Numbered from the stretch's first letter, positions 10,346-20,251 are shown. The stretch: 21,338 nt of DNA from Carex sylvatica (GCA_964058845.1 CAXKVR010000549.1:1-21338); one strand, 5' to 3'. The notes: generated by a model from the sequence alone, not told the origin. Program-made: numbers and translations.

Positions 10346-10613
10346 CATCAAATATGTATTGCAACGATATATGTACATGTTTGAAGAATGCAACCTATGT
10401 TACAACGATATATAGGGGGTCATATTTTTTTATCAAATATGTATTGCAACGATATATGTACATGTTGGAAGAATGTATGACCTATGTTGCAACGATAAAT
10501 AGGGGGTCATATTTTTATCAAATATGTATTGCAACGATATATGTACTTGTTGGAAGAATGCATAACCTATGTTGCAACGATCGATATATGTACATGTGAT
10601 ATACATATTTGAT
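10346..10613 (+). repeat. Tandem repeat, about three 85-bp units
   Basis: ATCAAATATGTATTGCAACG begins at 10347, 10432 and 10517, an exact 85-bp spacing. Each unit itself has two half-units built on TTGCAACGATA and ends with AGGGGGTCATAT. The array closes with ATACATATTTGAT (about 10601-10613), the inverted complement of the unit start, so the whole array is bracketed by inverted repeats. Open frames across it on both strands are products of the repeat. Confidence 0.85.
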
Positions 10614-11817
10614 ACTCTATGAAGCAATGAAACGATTTTATTGTAACTTCTTATGTACGTCCAGATAATTAAAGTCAAGATACATCTAAATAAGTGGTGT
10701 CAATGGTATCCTTGTATTTGCTTATTGGATCGGTCCCGTATTTAATAAGATGGATATAAAAATAAGTTATATTTTTTAGATTATAAGGTATGGTTATAGG
10801 TAAAGTTGTTTTTCATTAACTAAACAAGCAAGGCACAGATAAGTACCTTGTCATGTATGTTATCCTGTATGGTAATTATAAATTAAAAAATGTATATGTA
10901 GATATCTACCTAGCTATATGGGGATGAAGCATTATAAGGTACAATTTTATTTATTTATTTTTCCTTACATTTTCAAGTTCCAATTATTTAACTCAAATTC
11001 CGTACGGTAGACATGTGAGTTAATATATACTTATTATCTTATATTTTCTATTGATTTTTTTTTCTTTTGTAGAGCTTAGAGTCACTTAAAAATATAGTTG
11101 GAATTGATTGCACATTTTCATTTTAAATTTTATATAGTAATTAATGTGGTGCGCATATGTATGAAAAGAACGAGTATGATGATCTATTTATAAAAATAAT
11201 AGAACTAATTATTATGTTAATTAGTACATGAACTCTCTTTTTTGTTCGAACTTAGTGATTTTTGTAAACCCAAATTAAATATAATGCTGATCAGGAGGTG
11301 AACTTTTTATGATGCCCTTCTCATCCCTTTCATTTACATACCTTTGTGGAGCACGTACTTAAACACATCTGTAAGTCCCGTTGAGCCTAAAACAACAAAA
11401 ATTTGCGAAATTATATGAAACTTTAGTGCATTTTCTTTTTCTTTTTTGGTATATGCAACATACAATGTCTTGCTCATGTCTGAATAATATTCTATAATAT
11501 TGGATTCTTCTTAATATGTAATCAAATATGATTCCGATCTATATATATCTACTTAATTAATGTCATATTTTAGTTAGAAAATAAGAATATCCAATCAGCA
11601 TCCACTTTACTCAACTCGGTCGTGTTAATATTAATAATTATTTTTCAGAGAATTTTTTGTGAACTTGACAATTTTTTTTTATTTTTTTAACATTTTTATA
11701 TCCATCGGAAATTCTAAACAATTTCATAGTGTACATATATGCATGGGTGCTTGTGTGTGCTTTATATATGGATTTACAAAGATGCATGCATGGTTCTTGG
11801 TGCAGAGTAGTTACAAG
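10614..11817. other. AT-rich region upstream of the cyclase fragment
   Basis: No genes or elements are recognisable over about 1.2 kb. The last part, including TATATATG and GCATGCATGG near 11740-11800, is presumably the old promoter and leader of the cyclase gene, but no TATA box can be singled out in this background. Confidence 0.35.
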
Positions 11818-12070
11818 ATGTGGAAGCTTAAAATTGGAGAAGGTGGGCCTTGGGTGAAAACTCGCAATGGATATCTCGGAAGAGAAATATGGGAGTTTGA
11901 TGAATGGTTAGGGACAAGTGAAGATCGAGCTGCAGTAGAAAGTGTAAGAAAATATGATTATGTGGTCCAAATAAAACATTAGACTGATGAGCTGATTTAA
12001 TGGACTGATTTAAAATGGCGTGATTAATTACATACATGCCTTAATTAATAACAGATGCATACTAATATAT

Positions 12071-12165
12071 TAAAGATGCGCCATTGACTTAAAAGATGCA
12101 TATTGCTATTAAAGGGTGCATTGACTTAAATGGTGCATATTGCTTTTAAAGGGTGCATATTATCA
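12071..12165 (+). repeat. Imperfect 37-39 bp tandem repeat inside the insertion
   Basis: TAAAGATGCG/TAAAGGGTGCA unit starts lie at 12071, 12110 and 12147. The first two units share TTGACTTAAA and GGTGCATATTGCT-type segments; the third is partial. Confidence 0.7.
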
Positions 12166-12560
12166 GATGCCATTTTGATAAGTGCGCAAGATTCAGTGTA
12201 CCTATTATTACCGTGTATATCACATAGTAATTAAAAGGTGCAAACGACAGGCTTGATTAAAGAGTGCGAAATATACAGAGTTTCTATTTCTGCGCCTTTA
12301 TTCATCCTGTTTCATATTCATCTCTCCTATAAATATTACTTTAATAACAGACAATAAAGGATACAAATTCTAATAGTAAGGTTGATCCTCTCTTCATCGA
12401 TATTTCATAAATAACAAGTTGTCATTGCTTAGAAAGAGAAATATGAGAAAAATCGTTTTACGGTTTTTCTGACGGTTTGCGAAGAACGTTTCAAGTGTTG
12501 TTCTACAGATTACTATGGATAAAGGTATGTAATCTATTTGATTAATTTACACGTGGAGAC

Positions 12561-12600
12561 TTTGATTTCTAAGATCTTTGATTTCTAAGATCTTTGATTT
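12561..12600 (+). repeat. 16-bp tandem repeat, 2.5 copies
   Basis: TTTGATTTCTAAGATC is repeated perfectly at 12561 and 12577, followed by a half copy. It lies within the insertion in the cyclase exon. Confidence 0.85.
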
Positions 12601-13188
12601 GTTTTTGATGATTTTTAATTTTGCTATCGAAACTTTAAAGATGATTAGTTGATTTCTAAGTAGTTGAGTAAGATAAAGTTTACTTACAGAAAGTGCTCGA
12701 AGAGAATTTTTCATAAATAGGCATCACAAGAAGCAAAACTCTGATCTACTTGTGAGGCTGCAGTTTTGAATTCCAAAAAGAGTAAACTTTTAAATTCTTC
12801 AAGATTTTGATATGTAAACTCTAAAATAATGATATAATTTCAAAAACAGTAAAATTTGAGATTATTCAAGATTTTGATAAGTAAATTTTATTGACAAGTT
12901 TGAATCGATCATTTAAACATATAATAATTAATTTAGACTGTTAACATATCATAAAAAGATAATAACGTGTTAGCATTTAGCGTAAAAAGTATAAGCTTTC
13001 TCCTTTATTTATTCCACCTGCAGCTAGCAAAAGAGAACAACTTTGATTATTTCAAAAAAGCACGCCCAGAAGAGAAAACAGCTTCAGCAGCTGTGCAGAG
13101 AGCAATTTGTTTTTTCTCAGCGATTCAGGCAAAGGATGGACATTGGCCTGGAGATTTTGATGGACCAATATTCTCTACACCAATTCCG

Positions 13189-13580
13189 GTATTTATTTAT
13201 TTGAGTTTATAATTTTTTTTTGATGTATTAATCGTAGATAATGCCTTTTCTAAAATAATTTTTTTTATCTCCCAATAATTATTTTTGTACTTTGTGTATT
13301 AGGCATGTAATTAATCATATATGAAATTTAGCTAGGTCTTTCTCTGATGTTTTCTTCTACTTTACTAGTCAATTTTCTTCGAATTACCAAAAAGCCATGG
13401 GAAATATTGCTGCTCCATACATGACGGTTTGTAGACAAGACAAGGCAGTGTTACCAAAATTCATTTACCTTATTAGTTCAATAATAGAGATACATTTGCT
13501 TACTAATTAATTATAGCCTTTGACCTATTAGCTAGCCAATTTCATGATTAGTTTTTGACATTTATTTATTTATTTATCAG
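13189..13580 (+). other. Second cyclase intron
   Basis: AT-rich intron with a GTATTT donor and TTATCAG acceptor. Around 13375-13440 it holds a slightly GC-richer stretch that does not resemble cyclase sequence. Nothing else was identified. Confidence 0.55.
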
Positions 13581-13667
13581 ATTATTGTCCTGTATGTAAT
13601 GGAAATGTTGCATATACTATCATCTGAGCATCGAAAGGAGTTATGCCGGTACATGTACAACCATCAA

Positions 13668-14383
13668 GTAAGAACAATACTTATATATATTACACTATTT
13701 TTGGCTGATCCAGTGCTTCATATATACAACACTAAATAATATATAACTTATCTGATACAAAATTCCCCATAATGACCATGAATTGTTGTACCTGAAGAGC
13801 AAATATGGCTTATCTGATCTTAATTTTATCAAAGAAAATACACATTTTTTGATAAGAATCAAACAAAATGCATCCGCTTGTAGATTTGTAAAAATAGCTG
13901 ATATATATCAATACATTTGGGGTGACCATCAGCGTTACCAACTATTTTAATCTGTCATTTGATTAGTCAAATTGTCAAAATCTACATCTCTATCTCACAC
14001 AACCTTAGGTGGGAGCTCCGTCAGTATGAACTGGCACAGAAAGCATTACATCAATCGTTACAAAATATAAGGAGATAAAAGCATCAAGGTTCACTCACAA
14101 AATACACTCTGATCAAGTACCACTTTGCTACTATTGATGTCAACTTTTCTCACATCATTTTACATATCACAAATTAAGCACCTCAACTATTCTCACAACA
14201 GGTTCAGATTTGCATTTCGATAATATTTGTTATACAAACCAGAAAATTAGAACAAAAAATGAGAAATTTCTGGTACAGATCAATTTTATTAGTAAACACT
14301 CAAACTAGTACATGCTTGAAATTATTAATTATTCCGACTTGTCTTTGTATATTTTTATCCTAATTACATCTGTATATATATAG
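13668..14383. other. Junction region between cyclase fragment and FBD fragment
   Basis: The sequence starts as a cyclase intron (GTAAGAAC) but no fourth cyclase exon follows. Somewhere here lies the breakpoint joining the cyclase remnant to the F-box/FBD remnant. No inverted repeats or target duplication marking the junction were found. Confidence 0.45.
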
Positions 14384-15016
14384 GAATTACCAGTTTTGCC
14401 GGCAAGACTCCCAAAATTTGGTAACTTAAAGGTGTTAACTGTTTCCATTTGTACATTTACTTTTTTACAAATGGAAAGTTGGATCATAAAGAGCTGCCCT
14501 AACTTGACAAGGCTCACAATAGTACAACATGAGATTTGTGTAAGTATATATATAGTTTTCCAACTTAATTAAGCTATATATAGCTTCATGCATCATTTAA
14601 TTAATTGTTGTAAGTTAAATTAATTAAGGATCTACTTATCAATTTATAATTATTAATTTAATTTATTGCAGCACTGTTATGCTCTGCTATGGCCAGTTGA
14701 GGATAGAGTGCCATTAAATTCACGAGTCCCGCCGAGGCTTCAACCATCTCTAAGAAGATATCTCGAGATAGTTGAGGTCAAATACTGGAGGTTTGATTTT
14801 ATGGTGTGGCGAGTGATTAAATATCTGATGCTTGATACAGGAGAATTACAAAATTTTAGGAACTATTGTATAATCAGGGATGGTTATTGCAATCTTATAT
14901 ATACAACGGATAATGGTGGAACCATTAGTTATAGTGGATGGGATTTGGGAGTTGTAAAATTCGCAGCTGCGGAATTCGACACTATGCATGTCGAGAAGAG
15001 TTTGCTGTTATACTAG
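14384..15016 (+). pseudogene. F-box/FBD protein, C-terminal fragment
   Basis: Two exons (14384-14539 and 14672-15016) join in phase 0 with a good donor (TGT|GTAAGT) and acceptor (TTATTGCAG), encoding about 166 residues up to TAG. The first part has a leucine-rich-repeat-like piece, FGNLKVLTVSICTF followed by SCPNLTRLTI. The second matches the FBD domain found at the C-terminus of many plant F-box/LRR proteins: a conserved W-P pair (LLWPVEDRVP), LEIVEVKYWRF and VIKYLMLDTGELQNF. F-box proteins recruit substrates to SCF ubiquitin ligases through an N-terminal F-box; that part and most LRRs are not present upstream, where cyclase remnants lie instead. The surviving frame has no stops, so the loss may be recent. 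It could alternatively be the 3' end of a gene model with an unrecognised 5' part. Confidence 0.65.
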
Positions 15017-15295
15017 CTAGCTAGATATTTTAGGAATATATTTTGTCTGGATATACACATGTTGTGTATTTTGTGTATTTTGTGCATGTATGAATATTAC
15101 TTCTAAAAAAGTATTAATTACTCTTTTGAACATTTTCAACGGTTCAAAAAAAAAAAACAGAGTTAGTATTGATCAAACTAATGTTGGCGGCTCATCTACA
15201 TCACGGATGGTAAAAATTTACCACATGTACACTATCGGTTTAATAGTCCAACCGATGTGAAAAAGTCAATAAAAATCAATAGTTGGTTAAAAACT
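15017..15295. other. Presumed 3' flank of the FBD fragment
   Basis: Contains TTGTGTATTTTGTGTATTTTGTGCATG (short repeats), a run of A at about 15148 and an ATCGG/CCGAT inverted pair at 15234-15256. No gene. Confidence 0.35.
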
Positions 15296-15410
15296 AACTG
15301 ATTACAAAGAGGGGCGCATCAAGGCGATGAAAAAAATATTTTTTTAGTAGTTAACTGATTACAAAGAGGGGCGCATCAACGCGATGAAAAAAATATTTTT
15401 TTTAGTAGTT
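15296..15410 (+). repeat. 57-bp tandem duplication
   Basis: AACTGATTACAAAGAGGGGC begins at 15296 and again at 15353. The two copies differ by about one substitution and the length of a T run, so the duplication is recent. Confidence 0.9.
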
Positions 15411-16512
15411 AATGCATTGTTAAAAGTTCTCAAATTCATCACTCCCGACCCTTCTAACGACTTTGGCATGCAAACTATCTTCCAATCAACAAGGTTCATC
15501 TTTTTTTGCCCAATTTACTCCATGCCACATAAAGTTTCTCCTAATTTTGTCGATTTCTCGAATCATCCAAATTAGAATTTTAAAATAAGACATATAGTAC
15601 ATCCGTAATAAAATAATTTCTAAATTAAATACCAGAAATAATAAAATCTCTTATTTTACAAAAAGATAAATAGTTTGCCTCTAAAATCTATGATAAAAAT
15701 TTATAATATTATATAATGGTGAAGATGATATCGAAATATTTTAAAGTTCTCAATCGCCAGTTACTCCACTACATGAGGGATATATTTGTCAATTTAATAT
15801 TTTAATGCTTAAAATAATTAAATAAAAAAGTTAAATAAATAAAAGAGAGAACAAATAATGTTAATTAAACGTACATATTTAACAAATAAAATTTTAATAT
15901 CTTATAGATTAAATAAAATAATTTTATAAATTTATAGTTTCTGAGAAATTATTTGGCCTCAATTATGTGAGGATTAATTTTTCTCCTCAATTGTAATGAA
16001 TATACCTGGTCGATTTGTATCAACCAAGTCGTATTAGAGAGTCCATGTAGAAAAAAAAAATACTTTTCTTTTGTGCCGGAAGAAGTACAAAACTTATAAA
16101 AGATATGTTGAAAATTGTGTCAAGACCAAGGAAAAAAAAAGTTGGTATAAAGTAATTTAGTGCTATACCAGCAAAAAAATTGTGCAGTCTATTTTCCTTT
16201 TTGTTGGAGAAACATTTCAGTAGGCGTCTACATGAAAAGTGTCGAGTATATCAGATTGGTTGTGCCCTACTGAAAAGATAAAAAGCACTTCCTATACACC
16301 CCATATGTTTACAGTAGAGTGAAAAATGAATTATTTAGATTCACTTTGATGGGATTAAAAATTTATAATTCAAAAATAATTCGGATGTAATTTAGAAATA
16401 ATTTAGAATTGTTTGAAATGAAGATCTTAGTTCCACAAAGAAGCAAAAAAAAATGTTGTGAATAATTCGGTTAAAATTTGATTGATCGAATAATTCATCA
16501 TTCAGTGTGCAA
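15411..16512. other. AT-rich intergenic DNA
   Basis: About 1.1 kb with no supported gene. Short open frames lack any family resemblance. Several poly(A) tracts occur (16051, 16132, 16446). Confidence 0.4.
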
Positions 16513-16687
16513 TAGGGTTGTAAACGAATCAAATTGAATCGAACTTACCTCAGTTTGAGTTTGAGTTTAATAAGATTTGAATTGAACTGGTTTGATTTGT
16601 TCCAAATCGAATTAATTGCGAACTACAAATTTTTCGAATTGAAGTTGAACAAATTTATGAACTATATTTTTTTTTGGGCAGCCCTAG
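16513..16687. mobile_element. Possible hAT-like MITE, copy 1
   Basis: Begins TAGGGTTGTAAACGAATC and ends GGGCAGCCCTA, giving short inverted termini (TAGGGYTG). The interior is rich in repeated GAATTGAA/TTTGATTTG words, typical of plant elements with this TAGGG-TG-AAACG start. Related sequence recurs at 17020-17183. A target duplication was not found. Confidence 0.4.
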
Positions 16688-17019
16688 TTATATCAGTAGT
16701 TTATGCATTTGTTTTTCTTCTAACAGAACAAAATTCACACAGTTTCATTTTACCTTTCACAAATTCACACTAATAGATTATGAGTCAGTTCAAAATTTGC
16801 TTACATTTTACACTACTAGATTGATTAAAATCATAGCATGGACCTACTCAAATGAAACTTATTCCATTGTTAGTTTGTTATGCTACTGAAATATTTTTCC
16901 ATTATAACTTACCATTATATTAACAATTTTGAGCTGTGCTATATGTTTGGTTCCTGCATTATTAAAGCTTAATGGTTGAATCCATTAGTTGCATTATTTG
17001 AGATTCAAACCTAAATAGT

Positions 17020-17183
17020 TTACGAATCAATTTCAAACAAATTATACCTAGTTTGAATTTGATTTGAATAAGATTTGAACCAATTGATTTGATTTGTTTC
17101 GGAACGAACTAATCTTGAATCGAACTAATCTCAAATCAAACTCAAATCAAATCATGAACTATAAATTTTTTTGCCATTCCTAG
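17020..17183. mobile_element. Related repeat, copy 2
   Basis: TAGTTTGAATTTGATTTGAA and following sequence to AATCATGAACTATAAATTTT parallels the interior and right part of the 16513-16687 element in direct orientation, closing with GCCATTCCTAG. The left end is unclear, so this copy may be truncated or belong to a longer element covering 16513-17183. Confidence 0.4.
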
Positions 17184-17662
17184 TTTGCTATCACCAAAAA
17201 AATATTTAATTCGCGAACTAAACACAAATTTTGTGATTATGGATCACAGTATGAAAACTAACTAAATTGTATGTCTTAAGCCAGAAATAGTCTAAATTAA
17301 CCCAACAAAAATGCTGTGGTGCGTTGGCCTCTGACAATTTACCCAAAAACCCCTTTTGTAATGAAAATTACCAAAACTTTCATACCTTTGAAAGCCCTCT
17401 TGATTAACCATATTTACTCCCTCTGATATACAAGATCGTGAGTTTTTAATAAAACCCAAACTTCAAACTCAGATAACAGAACCCGAGGGAAACCATTTAT
17501 TTATAATTTAGAAACGGAAAGAAAGAAAAATATTTATATTCCTAAGTTTCATCAAAGAAAAACTCAATTAAACAAAAATGTAAATAGTTTTAAACATATA
17601 GTGCACCGATTACAATAAAATGGTTCAGAAATTTTAAATGCAAATATATAGTTCAAAAAAAT
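17184..17662. other. 3' flank of the kinase gene, no gene
   Basis: AT-rich sequence downstream of the kinase stop codon (the kinase is on the minus strand). No element recognised. Confidence 0.4.
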
Positions 17663-19531
17663 TCAGCCACATCTGTTCTTAATTGTCGTCAGACAATCAA
17701 TAACTTCTTCAAGGCGAGGCCTAGTCTCCCTTTCATCCATTCTACACCGAGACACTAATAGGACAACCTCCATTACTTCTTCCACAGGAATTTGTTGATC
17801 ATATTTCAAACTTGGATCCATGATTTGGGTGACGTAAGCAGGGGTGATGATTCGGTCCATTATCTTAGGCTAGAGGTCTCGTCCCATGACTAAGTCTAAA
17901 AGTATTGATCCAAAGCTGAAGATATCCGTTCCCAACGAAACAGAGCCTGTGCATTATAAAATAAATTATTATAAAAGTTTGATTTTGTAATGAATATTAA
18001 AACTTATTCTACTCTTTTTACCACGGCTTTGAATAGCTACGTCCTAGGGGTTTGCAAATACCCGGGTCGGGCGGCCCGTACCCGACCCGCCCGTGCCCGG
18101 TACCCGAGGTACCCGTGCCCGAGCCCGGGTATGGGTCGGATAAACGGGTACACGGGTACGGGCATAAAACGGGTAGGGTACAGTTATTTGGTTCAAAATT
18201 CAGGCAAACTCGGTCCGAATTACGCCCGTACCCGCCCGACCCAACCCGTACCCGACCTATACCCGACCCGTACCCGACCCGTTAAAAATTCAAATTTTTT
18301 TGAAATTTCGAATTTGCCGCCGGTTCAACAGAAAAACAGAAAAAAACAAACAAACCGGACCAGGTACCCTACCCGGACCGCCCTACCCGTCAAGGGTACC
18401 ACGGGTACGGGTATAAGACGGGTAGGGTACGGATTTTGAAAATAAAACCCGTGATACCCGGCCCGTGGTACCCGTATACCCGTGATACCCGTACCCGATC
18501 CATACCCGTATCCGACCCGGATATACCCTACCCGCCCGTACCCTACCCATTAGCAAACCACTAGCTACGTCCATGCAACCTATTGTCCCAAGAAACTGTC
18601 TTTTCTTTAGTCGCGTCCATATCCCATTTCTCAATTGTCACAGAAGCCCCAAAATCTGCTATATACGGATTAAGACTCTGCATATTTTAAAAAAAAAATT
18701 AAAATCAAATTGAATCGTTACAAAATTCCTCTCAAATATCATTGTAATATATACATACCTCATCCAACAGTATATTCCCTGGTTTCAAATCTACATGAAC
18801 AATAGCCGTCTCCCCTTCTATTTCTTCCTGGAGATACCTTATCCCGTCTAAAATACCTAGTGCTATCTCTAGCCTATTCTTCCACGCTAATGGAGGATGT
18901 GAAGCATACTGTCCCTCTATAAATATTATAATTTTATTAGATTTACATCTTTGTGAATTAATGCATGAGTACCTACTCATTTATCAAAAACTACCAATTG
19001 CTAATTTAGATCGTATTATAAAATAACATATATATACAACAGTGAAATTTTAAAAATATAAAACTTACGTCTAGAGATTAAAGTATCGAGGCTACCTCCT
19101 CTCAGAAAGTCATATACAATTGCCCAGTATTCTACGTGGAGACAATACCCTATGAATTTGACGATTCTGGGATGGTTGCACCTACATGCAACTTTCAATT
19201 CATCCTGCAAGTTCATTTAGCAAAAATTTCCTCAATAAATCTGAAATTATGCAAACTACATTTGAAATATATTTTCTTTATTCACTTCTTTTCCTTATAA
19301 TAATTACCTCAAATTGCGAAGCATAGTCTTTTTTAATGCATTTGATTGCAGTATCTCGGCCCGCTAGTAACCCATGGTACACTTTAGCTGTAGTTCCTTC
19401 CCCAATGGGCTGCTGGTTCCCGATAGCAGCTAATACAACGTCTTGCGTGAATCTAATAATATGATCTGGAAATTCAATTTCTAAAACAAGGTCATGGTCT
19501 GCCACAACTGGAGGCGGTGGCACCATCCCGC
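17663..19531 (-). pseudogene. RLK/Pelle-type protein kinase, non-RD, with in-frame stop
   Basis: Five minus-strand exons carry a plant receptor-like-kinase catalytic domain: 19308-19531, 19069-19204, 18759-18916, 18569-18677 and 17663-17946, all with GT-AG borders and compatible phases. Counting from the Met in the first exon: glycine loop GEGTTAKV at about 42-49, ATP-binding Lys in TAIKCI at 62, HPRIVKFIGYC in the beta4 region, catalytic loop HVDLKPGN at about 159-166, DFG at 179-181, and TDIFSFG of subdomain IX. The Arg of HRD is Val, which makes it a non-RD kinase, a class often linked to innate immunity. The activation segment has no APE motif. A TAG at 17870-17872 (about codon 233) truncates it before the last 68 codons (DRIITPAYV... 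RPRLEEVIDCL), which otherwise remain intact. No membrane segment is visible downstream of the repeated N-terminal exons. It may be a pseudogene, or a truncated protein or pseudokinase. Confidence 0.8.
18045..18563. mobile_element. 519-bp GC-rich foldback hAT-like MITE at a kinase splice junction
   Basis: The element begins TAGGGGTTTGCAAATA and ends TTAGCAAACCACTA, inverted termini matching at about 10 of 11 positions. It is flanked by a perfect 9-bp direct repeat GCTACGTCC (18036-18044 and 18564-18572). Depending on where the terminus is set, the duplication is 8 or 9 bp, so hAT (8 bp) fits well and a Mutator-like origin (9 bp) is possible. The interior consists of degenerate ACCCG/CGGGT pentamers, in opposite sense in the two halves, so single strands can fold into a long hairpin. 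It is far more GC-rich than its surroundings. The Arg/Pro/Tyr/Thr-rich open frames across it are artefacts of the pentamer. No transposase is encoded. Confidence 0.85.
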
Positions 19532-19850
19532 CTTGTAAAAAAAATTAAAAAAATAGATTATATTATTTTCGGAACAAAAAATCATATTACAAACATGCAT
19601 ACAAAAAGAGTTGATCAAAGAGTAGACCACGGTAAGTATTCACAACAATCGACGTAGCTATATATTCACTGATAAAAAGAGAAATCAAGCGACTACAGAA
19701 CAGTGATACAATAAGTGATAAAATAAGTTTTCTTCGGACAGTATTTCATTTAATCTCACAGCCTACGTCCATGTGAAAATCAGTGATAAAAAAGCAGCTC
19801 TCCGATAAAAAAAAAAAAAGCAGATCTTTCATAGAAAATACAATCCTTAC

Positions 19851-19934
19851 CTTGTTGACCACCTCCAGTACCGATAGTTCGACCACCTCCAGGGTCATGG
19901 TCTGCCACAACTGGAGGCGGTGGCACCATCCCGC
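19851..19934 (-). CDS. Cassette exon copy 2 (84 nt)
   Basis: Minus-strand exon between acceptor TATAAG and donor CAAG|GTAAGG. It encodes GGMVPPPPVVADHDPGGGRT followed by IGTGGGQQ. It starts with two bases of a split Gly codon and ends with the first base of the next, so its length (28 codons) can be added or skipped without shifting the frame into the kinase exon. Confidence 0.75.
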
Positions 19935-20251
19935 CTTATAAAAAAAATTAAAAAAATATATTATATTATTTTTGGAACAAAAAATCATATTACAAACATG
20001 CATACAAAAAGAGTTGACCAAAGAGTAGACCACGATAGGTATTCACAACAATCGACGTAGCTATATATTCACTGATAAAAAAAGAAATCAAGCGACTACA
20101 GAACAGTGATACAATAAGTGATAAAATAAGTTTTCTTCGGACAGTAGTTCATTTAATCTCACAGCCTACGTCCATGTGAAAATCAGTGATAAAAAAGCAG
20201 CTCTCCGATAAAAAAAAAAAGCAGATCCTTCATAGAAAATACAATCCTTAC

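Larger units (their letters stand above)
11945..12687. mobile_element. 743-bp insertion in cyclase exon 1 flanked by 8-bp direct repeat
   Basis: The 8-bp sequence AGAAAGTG flanks the insertion (11937-11944 and 12688-12695), and the cyclase frame is restored exactly when the segment plus one copy is removed, so this is a target-site duplication. An 8-bp duplication fits the hAT superfamily. Termini match weakly: GTAAGAAAA on the left and GTAAGTAAA on the right (reverse complement). The interior is AT-rich, non-coding, and holds tandem repeats at 12071-12160 and 12561-12600. It is most likely a non-autonomous element; no known family was recognised. Confidence 0.7.
11818..13667 (+). pseudogene. 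Oxidosqualene cyclase fragment, first three exons (interrupted and truncated)
   Basis: The first three exons of a plant oxidosqualene cyclase (beta-amyrin/cycloartenol synthase family, which cyclises 2,3-oxidosqualene to triterpenes or sterols) are recognisable. Exon 1 starts at the ATG with MWKLKIGEGGPWVKTRNG, the family N-terminus; it is split by an insertion (11945-12687) and resumes at 12696 through HHKKQNSDLLVRLQ (12763). Removing the insertion and one copy of its flanking repeat gives exactly 65 codons in frame. Exon 2 (13024-13188, 55 codons) carries LAKENNFDYF and IQAKDGHWPGD. Exon 3 (13581-13667, 29 codons) ends SSEHRKELCRYMYNHQ|GTAAGA. All junctions are phase 0. The donor after exon 1 reads CAG|TT instead of CAG|GT, so normal splicing is lost and read-through meets TGA at once. 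About 149 of roughly 760 residues remain; the following exon (beginning NEDGGW in relatives) and the catalytic DCTAE region are absent. The fragment is non-functional as a cyclase. Confidence 0.9.

Noticed and set aside
10354..10678. Cysteine/tyrosine-rich 81-codon open frames on both strands
   Set aside because: They span the 85-bp tandem repeat; the repeat explains both the openness and the repeated peptide.
11978..12540. Solo LTR within the cyclase insertion (TATA-like CTATAAATATTA near 12329)
   Set aside because: No TG...CA termini and the target duplication is 8 bp, not the 5 bp expected of LTR elements.
11945..12687. Ordinary ancestral intron in the cyclase gene
   Set aside because: It is flanked by an 8-bp direct repeat and the frame closes exactly at 65 codons only when one repeat copy is removed; the normal first intron position, after LLVRLQ, is also visible.
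18052..18634. Overlapping open frames rich in Arg, Pro, Tyr and Thr on both strands
   Set aside because: They are translations of the ACCCG pentamer array of the foldback transposon; all frames stay open because of the repeat and none continues into flanking exons.
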